Of a DNA stretch of 38,638 nucleotides, positions 28,453 to 36,542 are shown one piece after another. Origin of the DNA: Pirellulales bacterium (lineage in GTDB: Bacteria; Planctomycetota; Planctomycetia; Pirellulales; UBA7805). Below the pieces are notes generated by a model that saw only the letters and a list, made by a program, of their open reading frames with translations, was not told where the DNA came from and searched no databases. Position 1 is the first letter of the stretch. Every line of letters starts with the position of its first letter. The stretch covers positions 1 through 38,638 of the forward strand of contig JASMGX010000009.1 of NCBI GenBank assembly GCA_030751095.1. The letters run 5' to 3'. The position numbers and the translations under genes are program-made.

Positions 28453-28620
28453 GCCCAGATTACCTGTGACAGATTACCCGTGACAGATTACCCCTGACAG
28501 ATTACCCGTGACAGATTACCCGTGACAGATTACCCGTGACAGATTACCCCTGACAGATTACCTGTGACAGATTACCCCTGACAGATTACCCCTGACAGAT
28601 TACCCGTGACAGATTACCGC
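28453..28620. repeat. 14-bp tandem array, 12 units
   Basis: Twelve head-to-tail 14-bp units. Consensus TGACAGATTACCCG, with units 2-12 (28467-28620) differing only in the last three bases and the first unit (28453-28466) diverged. A diverged thirteenth unit (CGGCAAATTATCTT) follows into the csrA stop region. The array fills the gap between the lipase gene and csrA, ending 7 bases from the csrA stop. It would lie in the csrA mRNA 3' end. There is no GGA core of a CsrA site. Function unknown. Confidence 0.95.
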
Positions 28621-28627
28621 CGGCAAA

Positions 28628-29017
28628 TTATCTTGGCGGCAACGTACTCGATGTATTTCGCGTAGACAGATCTTGTGTAAAGGGGAGGGGAGGGCGTCCC
28701 TCTTCCGGTGCCTTATCGCGCTTTTTCCGCGTCTGGGGCATGTATTTTTCGAGGCGTGAGGCAGTCGGTGGCAGCGGCTGATGGGCCTCTTCTTGCACAT
28801 CGTCACTGCCAACCTCATCTGTACTGACTTGCGGCGAATGCATCCCTGCCGGGGACTCCTCGGCGTTAAAAACGGGCAGCTCGCCCCGCACGATGCGGAC
28901 CGAATCGGGCGCTTCAATGCCGATGCGGACGGTGTTGCCTTTAATGCGCAGGACCGTGACCGTGATATTATCGCCAATCCGAATGGAGTCTTGTGATTTT
29001 CGAGTGAGAACCAACAT
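28628..29017 (-). CDS. csrA: CsrA translational regulator with C-terminal extension
   Basis: RNA-binding post-transcriptional regulator. The N-terminal 60 residues are canonical CsrA: MLVLTRKSQDSIRIGDNITV, RIGIEAPDSV and IVRGEL, with L4 and R44 of the RNA-binding edges in place. The protein continues to 129 residues with a polar, Pro/Ser/Glu-rich, likely disordered tail; typical CsrA ends near 61-75. ATG 29017 has AAAGGAG 6 bases upstream, so it should be well translated. In many bacteria CsrA controls flagellar and carbon genes; no FliW gene is seen here. The gene's 3' end abuts the 14-bp array. Confidence 0.93.
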   Translation of the reverse strand: MLVLTRKSQDSIRIGDNITVTVLRIKGNTVRIGIEAPDSVRIVRGELPVFNAEESPAGMHSPQVSTDEVGSDDVQEEAHQPLPPTASRLEKYMPQTRKKRDKAPEEGRPPLPFTQDLSTRNTSSTLPPR

Positions 29018-29457
29018 TGCATACTCCTTTATGCGAGATAAGAAATCAGAAGAGGGGTATTTGATTCTACGCAGCCAATCGTTAGTTGGCCCAAAAAAAA
29101 TCGGAGCGGGAATAAATAGTTTGAATATGCGATGTTTTGTGCTTGTCCTGTTTTGACAGAGACATCTAAAATAGACGTTTATGTTTGCCTAATCGAAATA
29201 GACCAACGCGCCCGTCCTGCTGGGTTGCTAGCATTGCTGGTTGTTCTCTATTTTATGTGGACAGGGTGTTTCATGCGGACGGAGTGTTTCATGTGGACAG
29301 AGTGTGGCGGCTTTCATGCAGGTCGATCGATAGGCGGGCTCGCCATGGTTTTCTACAAAAAGAACATTGTTCATCGCGAACCAAATCACGAGGCGCACCA
29401 CAAAATCGTTGACTGAAAATCGGCGCTTTTCCTGGTGTGGATTGGATCGGGTGATTC
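29018..29457. other. divergent intergenic region between csrA and the SLC4 gene
   Basis: These 440 bases hold no convincing gene; an open frame at 29132-29416 (plus) is Cys/Met-rich because of the 18-bp repeat. A TTGACA at 29153-29158 could be a -35 box, but no good -10 follows at 16-18 bases. Confidence 0.5.
29255..29308. repeat. 18-bp triplicate
   Basis: Three consecutive 18-bp units, the first ATGTGGACAGGGTGTTTC, with two to four changes among them. They lie 150 bases before the SLC4 gene start, between divergent genes. Could be a binding-site series or slippage product. Confidence 0.85.
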
Positions 29458-31500
29458 ATGGACCTACTCAAGCAATCTCTCGGAAACGAACAGATCATCC
29501 TGGATCTGCGGGCGCAGAATCCGCGCACGATTTTTCACCAGGTCATTGAAACAGCAGTCGATCGGAAGTTGATCCCTTCCCACTTGGCCGAAGCGGTGGA
29601 GTCGGCTCTCCTTTCACGCGAAAAAATGGCGCCCACGGCCATTGGGCACTCGGTAGCGATTCCACATGCCTATCTGGAGGGACTGGAAGATCCGTGTGTC
29701 ATCTTTGTGCGGCTTGCACGTGCCGTGAACCTCGGTGCCCCGGATGGAATTCCGACCCGCTTTTTCTTTTTTATGCTCGGGCCGTCGGGAGATGCCGGGC
29801 GACATCTCGATACGCTCGCAAGCGTTGCGCGGCTCATGTCGGACGACGAGTTCCGCTTCGATGCTACGCGAGCCCGCGATCGCAGTGAGTTGCTCCGTGC
29901 GCTTGACCGCTATCGCGACCGCACAACCACGCCACCGCCTGCTGCAGAAGAACCGCTCACAGGGCTTGAGTATACCGGCCGCTTTGCCGGTGGGCTGATG
30001 GCCGACATCCGGCGACGGGCCGCGGTCTACAAAAGTGACTTTACCGATGGGCTGCACAGAAAAAGTGTGAGTTCCTCACTGTTTCTCTTTTTTGCCCGCC
30101 TCACGCCGGCCGTGACGTTTGGCGGGGTGATGGCGGTGCAGACCGACAATCAAATCGGTGCCGTCGAAATGATCATCGCGACAGCACTCTGCGGGATCGT
30201 CTACGCACTTTTTGCGGGGCAACCGTTGATCTTTCTCGGCGGTACCGGGCCGCTGCTGGTCATCACCGCATTGCTCTATCAACTCTGTGTCGATCTGGCG
30301 ATTCCTTTTTTGCCGGCCTACGCGTGGGTGGGACTCTGGTCGGCATTCTTGCTATTCATTCTCGCCGTGACCGATGCGAGTTGCCTGATGCGCTACTTTA
30401 CGCGGTTTACGGATGAAATCTTTGTCGTTCTGATTTCGTTCATTTTTATATACGAAGCAGTCAAATGGATGTTCCTTGTCTTTCAGGAATCGCGTCAGAG
30501 CGGGCAATACGATACGGCACTCTTTTCGCTGATCTTGACCCTGGGGACTTTTTTCATAGCCACAAATCTCTCTCGGATGCGGCGGAGTCGCTTGCTCCGG
30601 TCCAATTACCGTGAGTTTCTTTCAGATTTTGGGCCTACGATCGCTGTGCTCGTGATGACGCTCGTGACACTCTGGTTCCCCGGGATCAAGTTAACAGATC
30701 TGGATATCCCAGAAGTCTTTGGTACCACCGACAGTGAACGTGACTGGTTGGTGCCATTCTGGTCGATACCCCTCTGGGTACCGTTTGCTGCCCTCGGCCC
30801 CGCCATTCTGGTGACGGTGCTCGTATATCTCGATCAGAATATCACGGCCCGACTGGTCAACAGCCCGGACCACCGGCTCAAAAAGGGAGTGGCCTATCAT
30901 CTCGATCTGGCGGTCGTTGCCCTGCTGACCGGAATCTGTTCGCTCTTCGGATTGCCCTGGCTCGTGGCGGCGACCGTGCGGTCGCTCAATCATGTGCGAT
31001 CGCTTGCCACGATGGAAGAAGTGGTCAAGCCGGACGGCTACAAACATGAACGGGTTTTGCAGGTCCGCGAAAATCGTGTCACCGGTCTTGCGACGGCACT
31101 GCTGATCGGTAGCACCCTGTTGTTTTTACCCCTGTTGAAGTTCATTCCCCTTGCGATTCTCTACGGACTGTTTCTCTTTATGGGGGTTGTTTCTCTGGTA
31201 GCCAACCAGTTTTTCGAGCGGCTGAGCCTCTGGCTGATCGACCCGGCACTCTATCCCACTACCCACTACACGCGGCGGGTCGCCATTTCGGTGATCCACA
31301 AATTTACGTTGCTGCAGATGGTTTGTCTGGGAGTTCTCTGGTTTGTGAAGGCGAGTTTTCTGGGCCTGCTCTTTCCGTTGTTTATCGCGGTGTTGATCCC
31401 GGTGCGGCTCATAGCGGGGCGTTTTTTCTCGGAGAACGATCTGGCCGCGCTCGATGCGGAAGAAGAGCCGGAAGAGGAGGAGACGCACTGGGCCGCATGA
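29458..31500 (+). CDS. PTS EIIA domain fused to SLC4-family (band 3/NBC-like) anion transporter
   Basis: A 680-residue membrane protein. Residues 1-150 form a PTS EIIA type-2 (fructose/mannitol) domain with the phosphohistidine motif SVAIPHA (His 70). After a linker the SLC4 bicarbonate/anion transporter begins at YKSDFTDGL (191-199) and LTPAVTFGGVM (215-225). Further SLC4 matches include LISFIFIYEAV (325-335), LDQNIT (458-463), KKGVAYHLDL and GLPWLVAATVRS. The C-terminal part GLFLFMGVVSL and LGVLWFVK is equally SLC4-like. Asp 459 aligns with the Asp of Na-bicarbonate cotransporters, while Arg 508 (ATVRS) resembles the anion exchangers. About 12-14 hydrophobic helices are present. The cytoplasmic domain of eukaryotic band 3 has an EIIA-like fold, so this gene shows that pairing in a bacterium. 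Confidence 0.92.
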   Translation: MDLLKQSLGNEQIILDLRAQNPRTIFHQVIETAVDRKLIPSHLAEAVESALLSREKMAPTAIGHSVAIPHAYLEGLEDPCVIFVRLARAVNLGAPDGIPTRFFFFMLGPSGDAGRHLDTLASVARLMSDDEFRFDATRARDRSELLRALDRYRDRTTTPPPAAEEPLTGLEYTGRFAGGLMADIRRRAAVYKSDFTDGLHRKSVSSSLFLFFARLTPAVTFGGVMAVQTDNQIGAVEMIIATALCGIVYALFAGQPLIFLGGTGPLLVITALLYQLCVDLAIPFLPAYAWVGLWSAFLLFILAVTDASCLMRYFTRFTDEIFVVLISFIFIYEAVKWMFLVFQESRQSGQYDTALFSLILTLGTFFIATNLSRMRRSRLLRSNYREFLSDFGPTIAVLVMTLVTLWFPGIKLTDLDIPEVFGTTDSERDWLVPFWSIPLWVPFAALGPAILVTVLVYLDQNITARLVNSPDHRLKKGVAYHLDLAVVALLTGICSLFGLPWLVAATVRSLNHVRSLATMEEVVKPDGYKHERVLQVRENRVTGLATALLIGSTLLFLPLLKFIPLAILYGLFLFMGVVSLVANQFFERLSLWLIDPALYPTTHYTRRVAISVIHKFTLLQMVCLGVLWFVKASFLGLLFPLFIAVLIPVRLIAGRFFSENDLAALDAEEEPEEEETHWAA

Positions 31501-31564
31501 GGCGGACCGCCAGCTGCTCCGGCCGCAACAAAAGTAAAAGTCGCCACAGCGGGTGGGGCTTGGT

Positions 31565-32098
31565 TTACTTGCGGATTCCAATCGATTTGCTGCGATCCCA
31601 AAATCGGGTTGTAGTCTCCGGGGGGATCGGCGGTATGGACCCCTTGGCGGAGTTTGCCTGCCTGGCAGCGGCCTTTGATGACTCTCTGTTCTCGGTGCAA
31701 CGACAGCAACTGCAAGGGTACTCGGGGGTCCACTTGTACTTGCACCGCTCACACTCGTACTGGTATTTCTTCAGGACCTTGACCGTCCGGATGCGGGCTC
31801 CTTTGCAGGGAACCGGACACTCGCAGCACCCCGAGGCGCAACCCCCTTTGCAGCTATCGCAGCGGGGTTTTTGCCAGGGGAAGGTGACTTTGGGGATACA
31901 GATATCTTTGCAGACGACTTCATAGAAATTCCTTTTGACATTTTCGGTGCTCACTTCCAGCTTGCATCTGGGGCAGCAAGCCGAGCAGCCCGAATCGGAA
32001 TCATATTCTGCCAGTGCGGGCCAGCTTGCGATCGAGGCGAGTGCAAAAAGAGATACTAAGGCGGCAGATGAGACAAAAATGCGGTAATGGTGACGCAT
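31565..32098 (-). CDS. secreted Cys-rich protein
   Basis: A 177-residue protein with a signal peptide (VSSAALVSLFALASIASWPA then LA-EYD) and about 20 Cys residues. Many are in CxxC or CC form: GCSACCPRC, CDSCKGGCASGCCECPVPC, YECERCKYKW and YPCSCCRC. This could bind metal or form many disulfides in the envelope. I do not recognise a named family, but small secreted Cys-rich proteins are common in planctomycetes. ATG 32098 has AGGA upstream; a TTG at 32125 is less likely. It lies 64 bases from the SLC4 gene (convergent) and 87 bases downstream of the porin on the same strand, so porin and this gene may be one operon. Confidence 0.8.
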   Translation of the reverse strand: MRHHYRIFVSSAALVSLFALASIASWPALAEYDSDSGCSACCPRCKLEVSTENVKRNFYEVVCKDICIPKVTFPWQKPRCDSCKGGCASGCCECPVPCKGARIRTVKVLKKYQYECERCKYKWTPEYPCSCCRCTENRESSKAAARQANSAKGSIPPIPPETTTRFWDRSKSIGIRK

Positions 32099-32185
32099 GG
32101 CTAATGTCCTATGAATCATGGCCAACTATTTTTTGTGAAGATGTCTTAATGGCTTCTTCAGGAAATGCTTTTATTCCGTGTGCGA

Positions 32186-33688
32186 TTACCAGTAGACCAT
32201 GAACCGGGTTCCGAGAATGTTGTAGTCTCCGCTGGTACCTGTGCCGGCCGGTAAGGGGTTTTGCCCGGTAGTGCCTGTGTTCCGATCGCTAATTTGTCCA
32301 TTGATATAGTTGAACTGCATGCGGGCATACGGATTCCACCACCAGTTGAGGGCGAAGGTGAAGCTATTGCCGATACCACCGTCGATCCCTCCGCTGTTGA
32401 AGTCACCGTGGGAATAGCGCCCAGCGATCTGCCAAGCTCCCCAACCGCGGGCCCTGCTGCCATCCTCGGTCCTTACGACAAAAAAGTTTTCGTTGGGATA
32501 GGTGCGGTCCAGAATGCCCCGCTTTCGATCCCAGGTGGTGAAGTCGTTTGTGAGAAAATAGGCGACGTAAACGTAGCCACCATGAAAATTGAGATCAGAA
32601 GCCCCTCCGCTCCGCTGCATCTGTACGCTCATATACTCGCCGACGACCGACAGCCGGTTAATGTTGATCAACCCTTCGACGCCCCCGAGTTGATACGTTT
32701 CGCCGTTGGTGATCTGCCCGGTGTCGTACCATCGTGTGTCGGAGTATGCCTCGGGCCGCGTTCGAAAGCGGGCCTCTGCACCGCCATTCGGGAAACAGGC
32801 CGCGCCGGAGAGGCCCCAGTGGGCGTAGCCCCGCCCTCCGGACATTTCGTCATACCAGAGAGTATTGGCAATCCGACCCGCCAGTTCCGGTTCAAAATTG
32901 TTGGATTCAATCCTGCCCAGCGTAGAAATATTCTGCATGAGATTGGCGCCATAGCGCCAGTTCCATCGTTCATTTTGGGAATATCCGTACGCCTGAACTC
33001 CGAGCCGCCGGGCGCTGCCACCGTTGCTGAAGGCAGCAATCATTAAGGGGCGCTCCATAAAAACCATGTAGCGGCTGCTATCGAGGTGCGCCAGGCCATA
33101 CGGTCTTTTCTGGTTTCCGATGAGGAATTTGTCGTTCCAGGGAAGATTGAGCCATCCGAGATAAGCATCTTTAAGCGTGGTGAAGTCAGGTTGTGCAAAC
33201 TCCAATTGCAATTTGTATTCCATGGTCTCGCTGACCTGCCCCTTGGCACCGAGTCGCAAGCGTCGAAAGCCGATAAACGAGTTTGGGTTGCCTATCGTAG
33301 GTGGAGGTGCCGCCGTTGAATCCGGCCATTGCGAACCGACCCAGTTCACCAGGGGCGAGTCGCTCGGAAATGCCCAATAATCGATGAACGCACGGCCAAA
33401 GATCGTGATCGTCGGTTTCGTGACGATGTCGATTTCTTTGATGTCGTATAGTTCTTCCGACTGTCTGACGACCTGGTATTCGAGCGCTTCGATCCGCTCC
33501 ATCAGGCTGCTCAGAGAGATGTTGGCGACGCTAACCGTCTGCCCCGATTCGCCAGACCAATCGGCTTGCTGGGCCAGAGTCGGTTTTGAAAATGTGGCAA
33601 AAACTACCGCTGTGCCAACCGCTAAGATCGTGGCAAGACGGACGCCGCTGCTCTCTGAATGGCCGCGTTTTCTGTTACGTCCGCCCAT
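32186..33688 (-). CDS. OprP/OprO-type outer-membrane porin
   Basis: Predicted 16-stranded beta-barrel of the phosphate/polyphosphate-selective porin type, 500 residues. It has an N-terminal signal peptide (LATILAVGTAVVFATF to TLAQQ). A short coiled coil follows (SLMERIEALEYQVVRQSEEL), seen in many planctomycete porins. Alternating beta-strand pattern (YKLQLEFAQPDFTTLKDAYL; FGRAFIDYW) and an aromatic final residue (TRFMVYW) fit an outer-membrane barrel assembled by Bam. Substrate specificity cannot be read. The gene is divergent from acyl-CoA dehydrogenase, with 489 bases between them. Confidence 0.87.
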   Translation of the reverse strand: MGGRNRKRGHSESSGVRLATILAVGTAVVFATFSKPTLAQQADWSGESGQTVSVANISLSSLMERIEALEYQVVRQSEELYDIKEIDIVTKPTITIFGRAFIDYWAFPSDSPLVNWVGSQWPDSTAAPPPTIGNPNSFIGFRRLRLGAKGQVSETMEYKLQLEFAQPDFTTLKDAYLGWLNLPWNDKFLIGNQKRPYGLAHLDSSRYMVFMERPLMIAAFSNGGSARRLGVQAYGYSQNERWNWRYGANLMQNISTLGRIESNNFEPELAGRIANTLWYDEMSGGRGYAHWGLSGAACFPNGGAEARFRTRPEAYSDTRWYDTGQITNGETYQLGGVEGLININRLSVVGEYMSVQMQRSGGASDLNFHGGYVYVAYFLTNDFTTWDRKRGILDRTYPNENFFVVRTEDGSRARGWGAWQIAGRYSHGDFNSGGIDGGIGNSFTFALNWWWNPYARMQFNYINGQISDRNTGTTGQNPLPAGTGTSGDYNILGTRFMVYW

Positions 33689-34177
33689 AGATTCCTCTAA
33701 GTGGGTGTAGCGGTTCCAAGAGTCTTCTCTATAACAAACTAATGCAACTTATTGCGGTTAATCGGTATATTCCGTAACGTCACAATATGAAGATTTGGGG
33801 TGTTTTGTTCGAAAAGTTGTCCCTTCTCATTGGGCAGTGTTAAGACATTACAATCTGATAGTCTGGAACGATTAGCGTCTCTTGACGGTCTCTTAAAGTC
33901 CGGCCGTTTATTGCTAAAGCGAATGCCAGTTTTCCTCCTTTCAGGAAAGCGTTTTTGGCCATTTCCTAAGTGCTGCGAGAAAAACGGAGGGCCGGTCGGG
34001 CGACAATGTTCATGTTTGGGGGATTTTGTTACGATAAGCCGAGCCATTTATTGGGGTAGAGTTAAAACTTCATAACTAGATAATCAGGTAGACAATTGCG
34101 AAAGTTCGCATTTTCCCCGCCCATTTCCTCCCCATTTTTTGTTCCGGTTCCCCGAATCCAGGAGAGAATTTTTCGTG
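33689..34177. other. divergent intergenic region between porin and acyl-CoA dehydrogenase genes
   Basis: An AT-rich 489-base region with no gene. It contains a 6-bp inverted repeat followed by a T run (33931-33948, plus strand), a weak hairpin only. Both genes' promoters should be here. I see no reliable operator, and no Pho-type repeat stood out for the porin. Confidence 0.5.
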
Positions 34178-35938
34178 ATGTCCGAAGCGCTGCGTGAAAA
34201 ACAGATGGCCGAGGCAGAGGAGATGCTTGGGGACCGTCTCGCACAGGTCGGGTTTGCCCGCGGCCTTTATTTCGGCCATTACCTGCAGGATAAGTTGGTT
34301 GCCTATCCCGATATTTTTGCCGACGAGCAGGGAAACGCACTGGTCGAAAATCTTGCGAATTTTTGCCGGGAAAAGATCGATCCGGTCGCCATCGACCTCA
34401 ATTCGCGGATCCCGGACGATGTGATTGCCGGGCTGGGCGAGCTAGGGGTCCTCGGGGCTTGCCTGCCGGAGTCGACCGGTGGGTTGGCAATGAGCCAAAC
34501 GCAATATTGCCGCTTGATCGAACTGCTCGGCGGGCACTGTGGCAGTACGGCGCTGTTTGTCAACGCCCATCATTCGATTGGACCGCGGGCGATCGTGCTT
34601 TTTGGCACGGAGCAGCAACAGCACGATTGGCTGCCGAAACTGGCAACCGGTGAGTGGCTCAGCGCTTTTGCCCTGACCGAACCGGAAGCTGGCAGCGATG
34701 CGGGTAATGTGCAGACGACGGCGATCCCGACGGAGGATGGCAGCGGCTATCTGCTTAACGGAGAGAAACGCTGGATTACCAACGGAGGCATTGGCCAGGC
34801 CCTGACGGTAATGGCCCGTACGCCCGTTGAGGGGAGCGACGAGACAAAAATTTCTGCGTTTCTCGTCTCACCGGCGATGCCCGGTTTTGAGGTGGTTGAG
34901 GAACGGATGGACAAGTGCGGTGTCCGCGGTACCGCGACGTCCGAACTGGCATTTCACGACATGTTCGTTCCCAAAGAGAATCTGCTCGGCAAATTGGGCA
35001 GTGGCCTTAAAATTGCTCTCAACGTGCTCGACTACGGGCGGACGACTTTTGGGGCCAGTTGCACCGGCACCGCCAAGTTTTGTGTCCAGCGGGCAACCGA
35101 ACACTGTAATACCCGAGTCCAATTCCAGCAGACGCTTGGTAGTTTTGAGCTGGTCAAACGCAAACTCGCCAACATGAAGGCCGGTGCGTTTGCGATGGAG
35201 TCGGCAACCTACCAGACGGCATCCCTTATGGATTCGGGCAAAGGCGACTACATGGTCGAGACGGCGATGCTCAAGGTGTTTGCCACCGAGATGCTATGGG
35301 AGATTATCAACGACACAATCCAACTCTTTGGTGGCAAGGGTTATTTTACGGACGAACCGTACGAGCGGCTGATGCGGGATGCCCGCATCAATACCATCGG
35401 CGAAGGCGCGAACGAAGTACTCAAGGTGTTCATTGGTGTCGTCGGCATGCGGGATGTAGGCCTGGACCTGAAAGAGGTCCTCGATGCCCTCAAGAGCCCG
35501 GTTGGTAATCTATCGACGATTACCCGGTTTGCCGATCGCAAAATCCGTTCGATGGTCTCCTCACCTACGATCACGGTCGGCAGCGATCGATTGAGTGATG
35601 ATGCAACACAACTTGGTCGTGTCCTCGGAAAATTGGGCAGCAATGTCGAGAAGTTGCTCCGTCGATACCAGGAAGATATTGTGGATCGCCAATACCAGTT
35701 GCAGCGCGTTGCGGAGGTGGCTACAGAGATCTATGTAAGTGTTGCCGTGCTCCGCCGACTCGATGCGATTCTCTCAGGTCCCGGTGAGATCGACCAAGAG
35801 TGCGAAGATGCGGTCGCCACCGGTCGCTACTATCTACTTACCGCCAACCGCCGCATGCAGCAAAACCTGATCGATCTATGGTCCAACGACGATCAGGAAG
35901 CGACTCAGCTTGCTGATCGGATGCTCGCCAAGCATTGA
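34178..35938 (+). CDS. acyl-CoA dehydrogenase, long (VLCAD/ACAD9-like)
   Basis: FAD-dependent enzyme of fatty-acid beta-oxidation, 586 residues. The FAD/substrate motifs are FALTEPEAGSDAGNVQTTA, GEKRWITNGGIGQALTVMAR and FHDMFVPKENLLGK. The C-terminal domain shows TIQLFGGKGYFTDEPYERLM and the catalytic-base region DARINTIGEGANEVLKV, with Glu in place. A C-terminal extension of about 170 residues places it with the long VLCAD/ACAD9 group rather than short-chain enzymes. The start is ATG 34178 with GGAGAG about 9 bases before; TTG 34139 is open but weak. The gene stands alone. Confidence 0.93.
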   Translation: MSEALREKQMAEAEEMLGDRLAQVGFARGLYFGHYLQDKLVAYPDIFADEQGNALVENLANFCREKIDPVAIDLNSRIPDDVIAGLGELGVLGACLPESTGGLAMSQTQYCRLIELLGGHCGSTALFVNAHHSIGPRAIVLFGTEQQQHDWLPKLATGEWLSAFALTEPEAGSDAGNVQTTAIPTEDGSGYLLNGEKRWITNGGIGQALTVMARTPVEGSDETKISAFLVSPAMPGFEVVEERMDKCGVRGTATSELAFHDMFVPKENLLGKLGSGLKIALNVLDYGRTTFGASCTGTAKFCVQRATEHCNTRVQFQQTLGSFELVKRKLANMKAGAFAMESATYQTASLMDSGKGDYMVETAMLKVFATEMLWEIINDTIQLFGGKGYFTDEPYERLMRDARINTIGEGANEVLKVFIGVVGMRDVGLDLKEVLDALKSPVGNLSTITRFADRKIRSMVSSPTITVGSDRLSDDATQLGRVLGKLGSNVEKLLRRYQEDIVDRQYQLQRVAEVATEIYVSVAVLRRLDAILSGPGEIDQECEDAVATGRYYLLTANRRMQQNLIDLWSNDDQEATQLADRMLAKH

Positions 35939-36018
35939 ATGTTGGGCTTGGTTCCGTTGGATCTTCGGGAGTGTCGTTCGCAACGGCGTTTTTTCCAGTC
36001 CCCGCGAGTGATTAGCGA

Positions 36019-36339
36019 TTATCGTGAGTCGCGGCAACTCCCCGAATTGCAGGTGAGATTGCGTTGGGGGCAGGGAACTTGCGGCAGACATTTTTTGCGG
36101 TAGTCGTTGCAGCCGAAGCGGCAGACGCCCCGGGCAGAGGGAGCCGGTTTGCCGCAGTAGTCGTCGCATCCGAAGCGGCAGACGCCTCGGGCAGAGGGAG
36201 CCGGTTTGCCGCAGTAGTCGTCGCAGCAATATTTTCCGATGCAGTCCGGCACATCGACTTTGCAGCCGAAGACGCCACCGCTTGCAGGGTTTGCGGTACA
36301 GCAGGCCAGGAGCAGAAGCGTGAGTGTGGGTAGGCGCAT
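36019..36339 (-). CDS. secreted Cys-rich repeat protein
   Basis: A 106-residue protein. It has a signal peptide (LPTLTLLLLACCTANPASGG) and then a repeated 19-residue unit DDYCGKPAPSARGVCRFGC, present twice exactly and once in decayed form (NDYRKKCLPQ), with a preceding partial unit (CIGKYCC). It is probably disulfide-rich or metal-binding and extracytoplasmic. The repeats come from a 57-bp DNA duplication. ATG 36339 has AAGG 10 bases upstream. No known family recognised. It lies convergent to acyl-CoA dehydrogenase with 80 bases between. Confidence 0.75.
   Translation of the reverse strand: MRLPTLTLLLLACCTANPASGGVFGCKVDVPDCIGKYCCDDYCGKPAPSARGVCRFGCDDYCGKPAPSARGVCRFGCNDYRKKCLPQVPCPQRNLTCNSGSCRDSR
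36113..36226. repeat. 57-bp tandem duplication inside the Cys-rich gene
   Basis: Copy 1 (36113-36169) and copy 2 (36170-36226) are identical apart from a single C/T inside and the last base. The unit keeps frame (19 codons), so protein repeats vary in number without breaking the gene. Recent expansion is likely. Confidence 0.95.
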
Positions 36340-36483
36340 TATGGCAGCCTTTTTGGGAGCAAAGGGGTACTTACCGCATTCTTCGGACACTCGGGGTGGG
36401 TGAGTGGAGCAATTTTGGATCACCAGGGCGGAATGTTTTGGCTCCGAGGTGAGCTAGTACAAGCTCGGTTCCCAAAAAACAAT

Positions 36484-36513
36484 TTGACATCCCACCCCCG
36501 TTCCCAGTAGGAT
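36484..36513 (+). promoter_or_regulatory. sigma-70-like promoter for the recombinase gene
   Basis: TTGACA (36484-36489), an 18-base spacer and TAGGAT (36508-36513). The -35 is perfect and the -10 has four of six consensus bases. It lies 30 bases before the ATG at 36543, which has an ACAGGAG ribosome site. Inferred only from sequence. Confidence 0.5.
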
Positions 36514-36542
36514 ACACCTGAACACCCGTACAGGAGTCTGCC

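Noticed and set aside
28453-28620. CRISPR array
   Set aside because: Units are directly adjacent 14-bp repeats with no spacers and no cas genes; a simple tandem array.
29132-29416. Plus-strand frame containing the 18-bp triplicate
   Set aside because: Its Cys/Met pattern comes from the DNA repeat; no ribosome site or conserved domain was seen.
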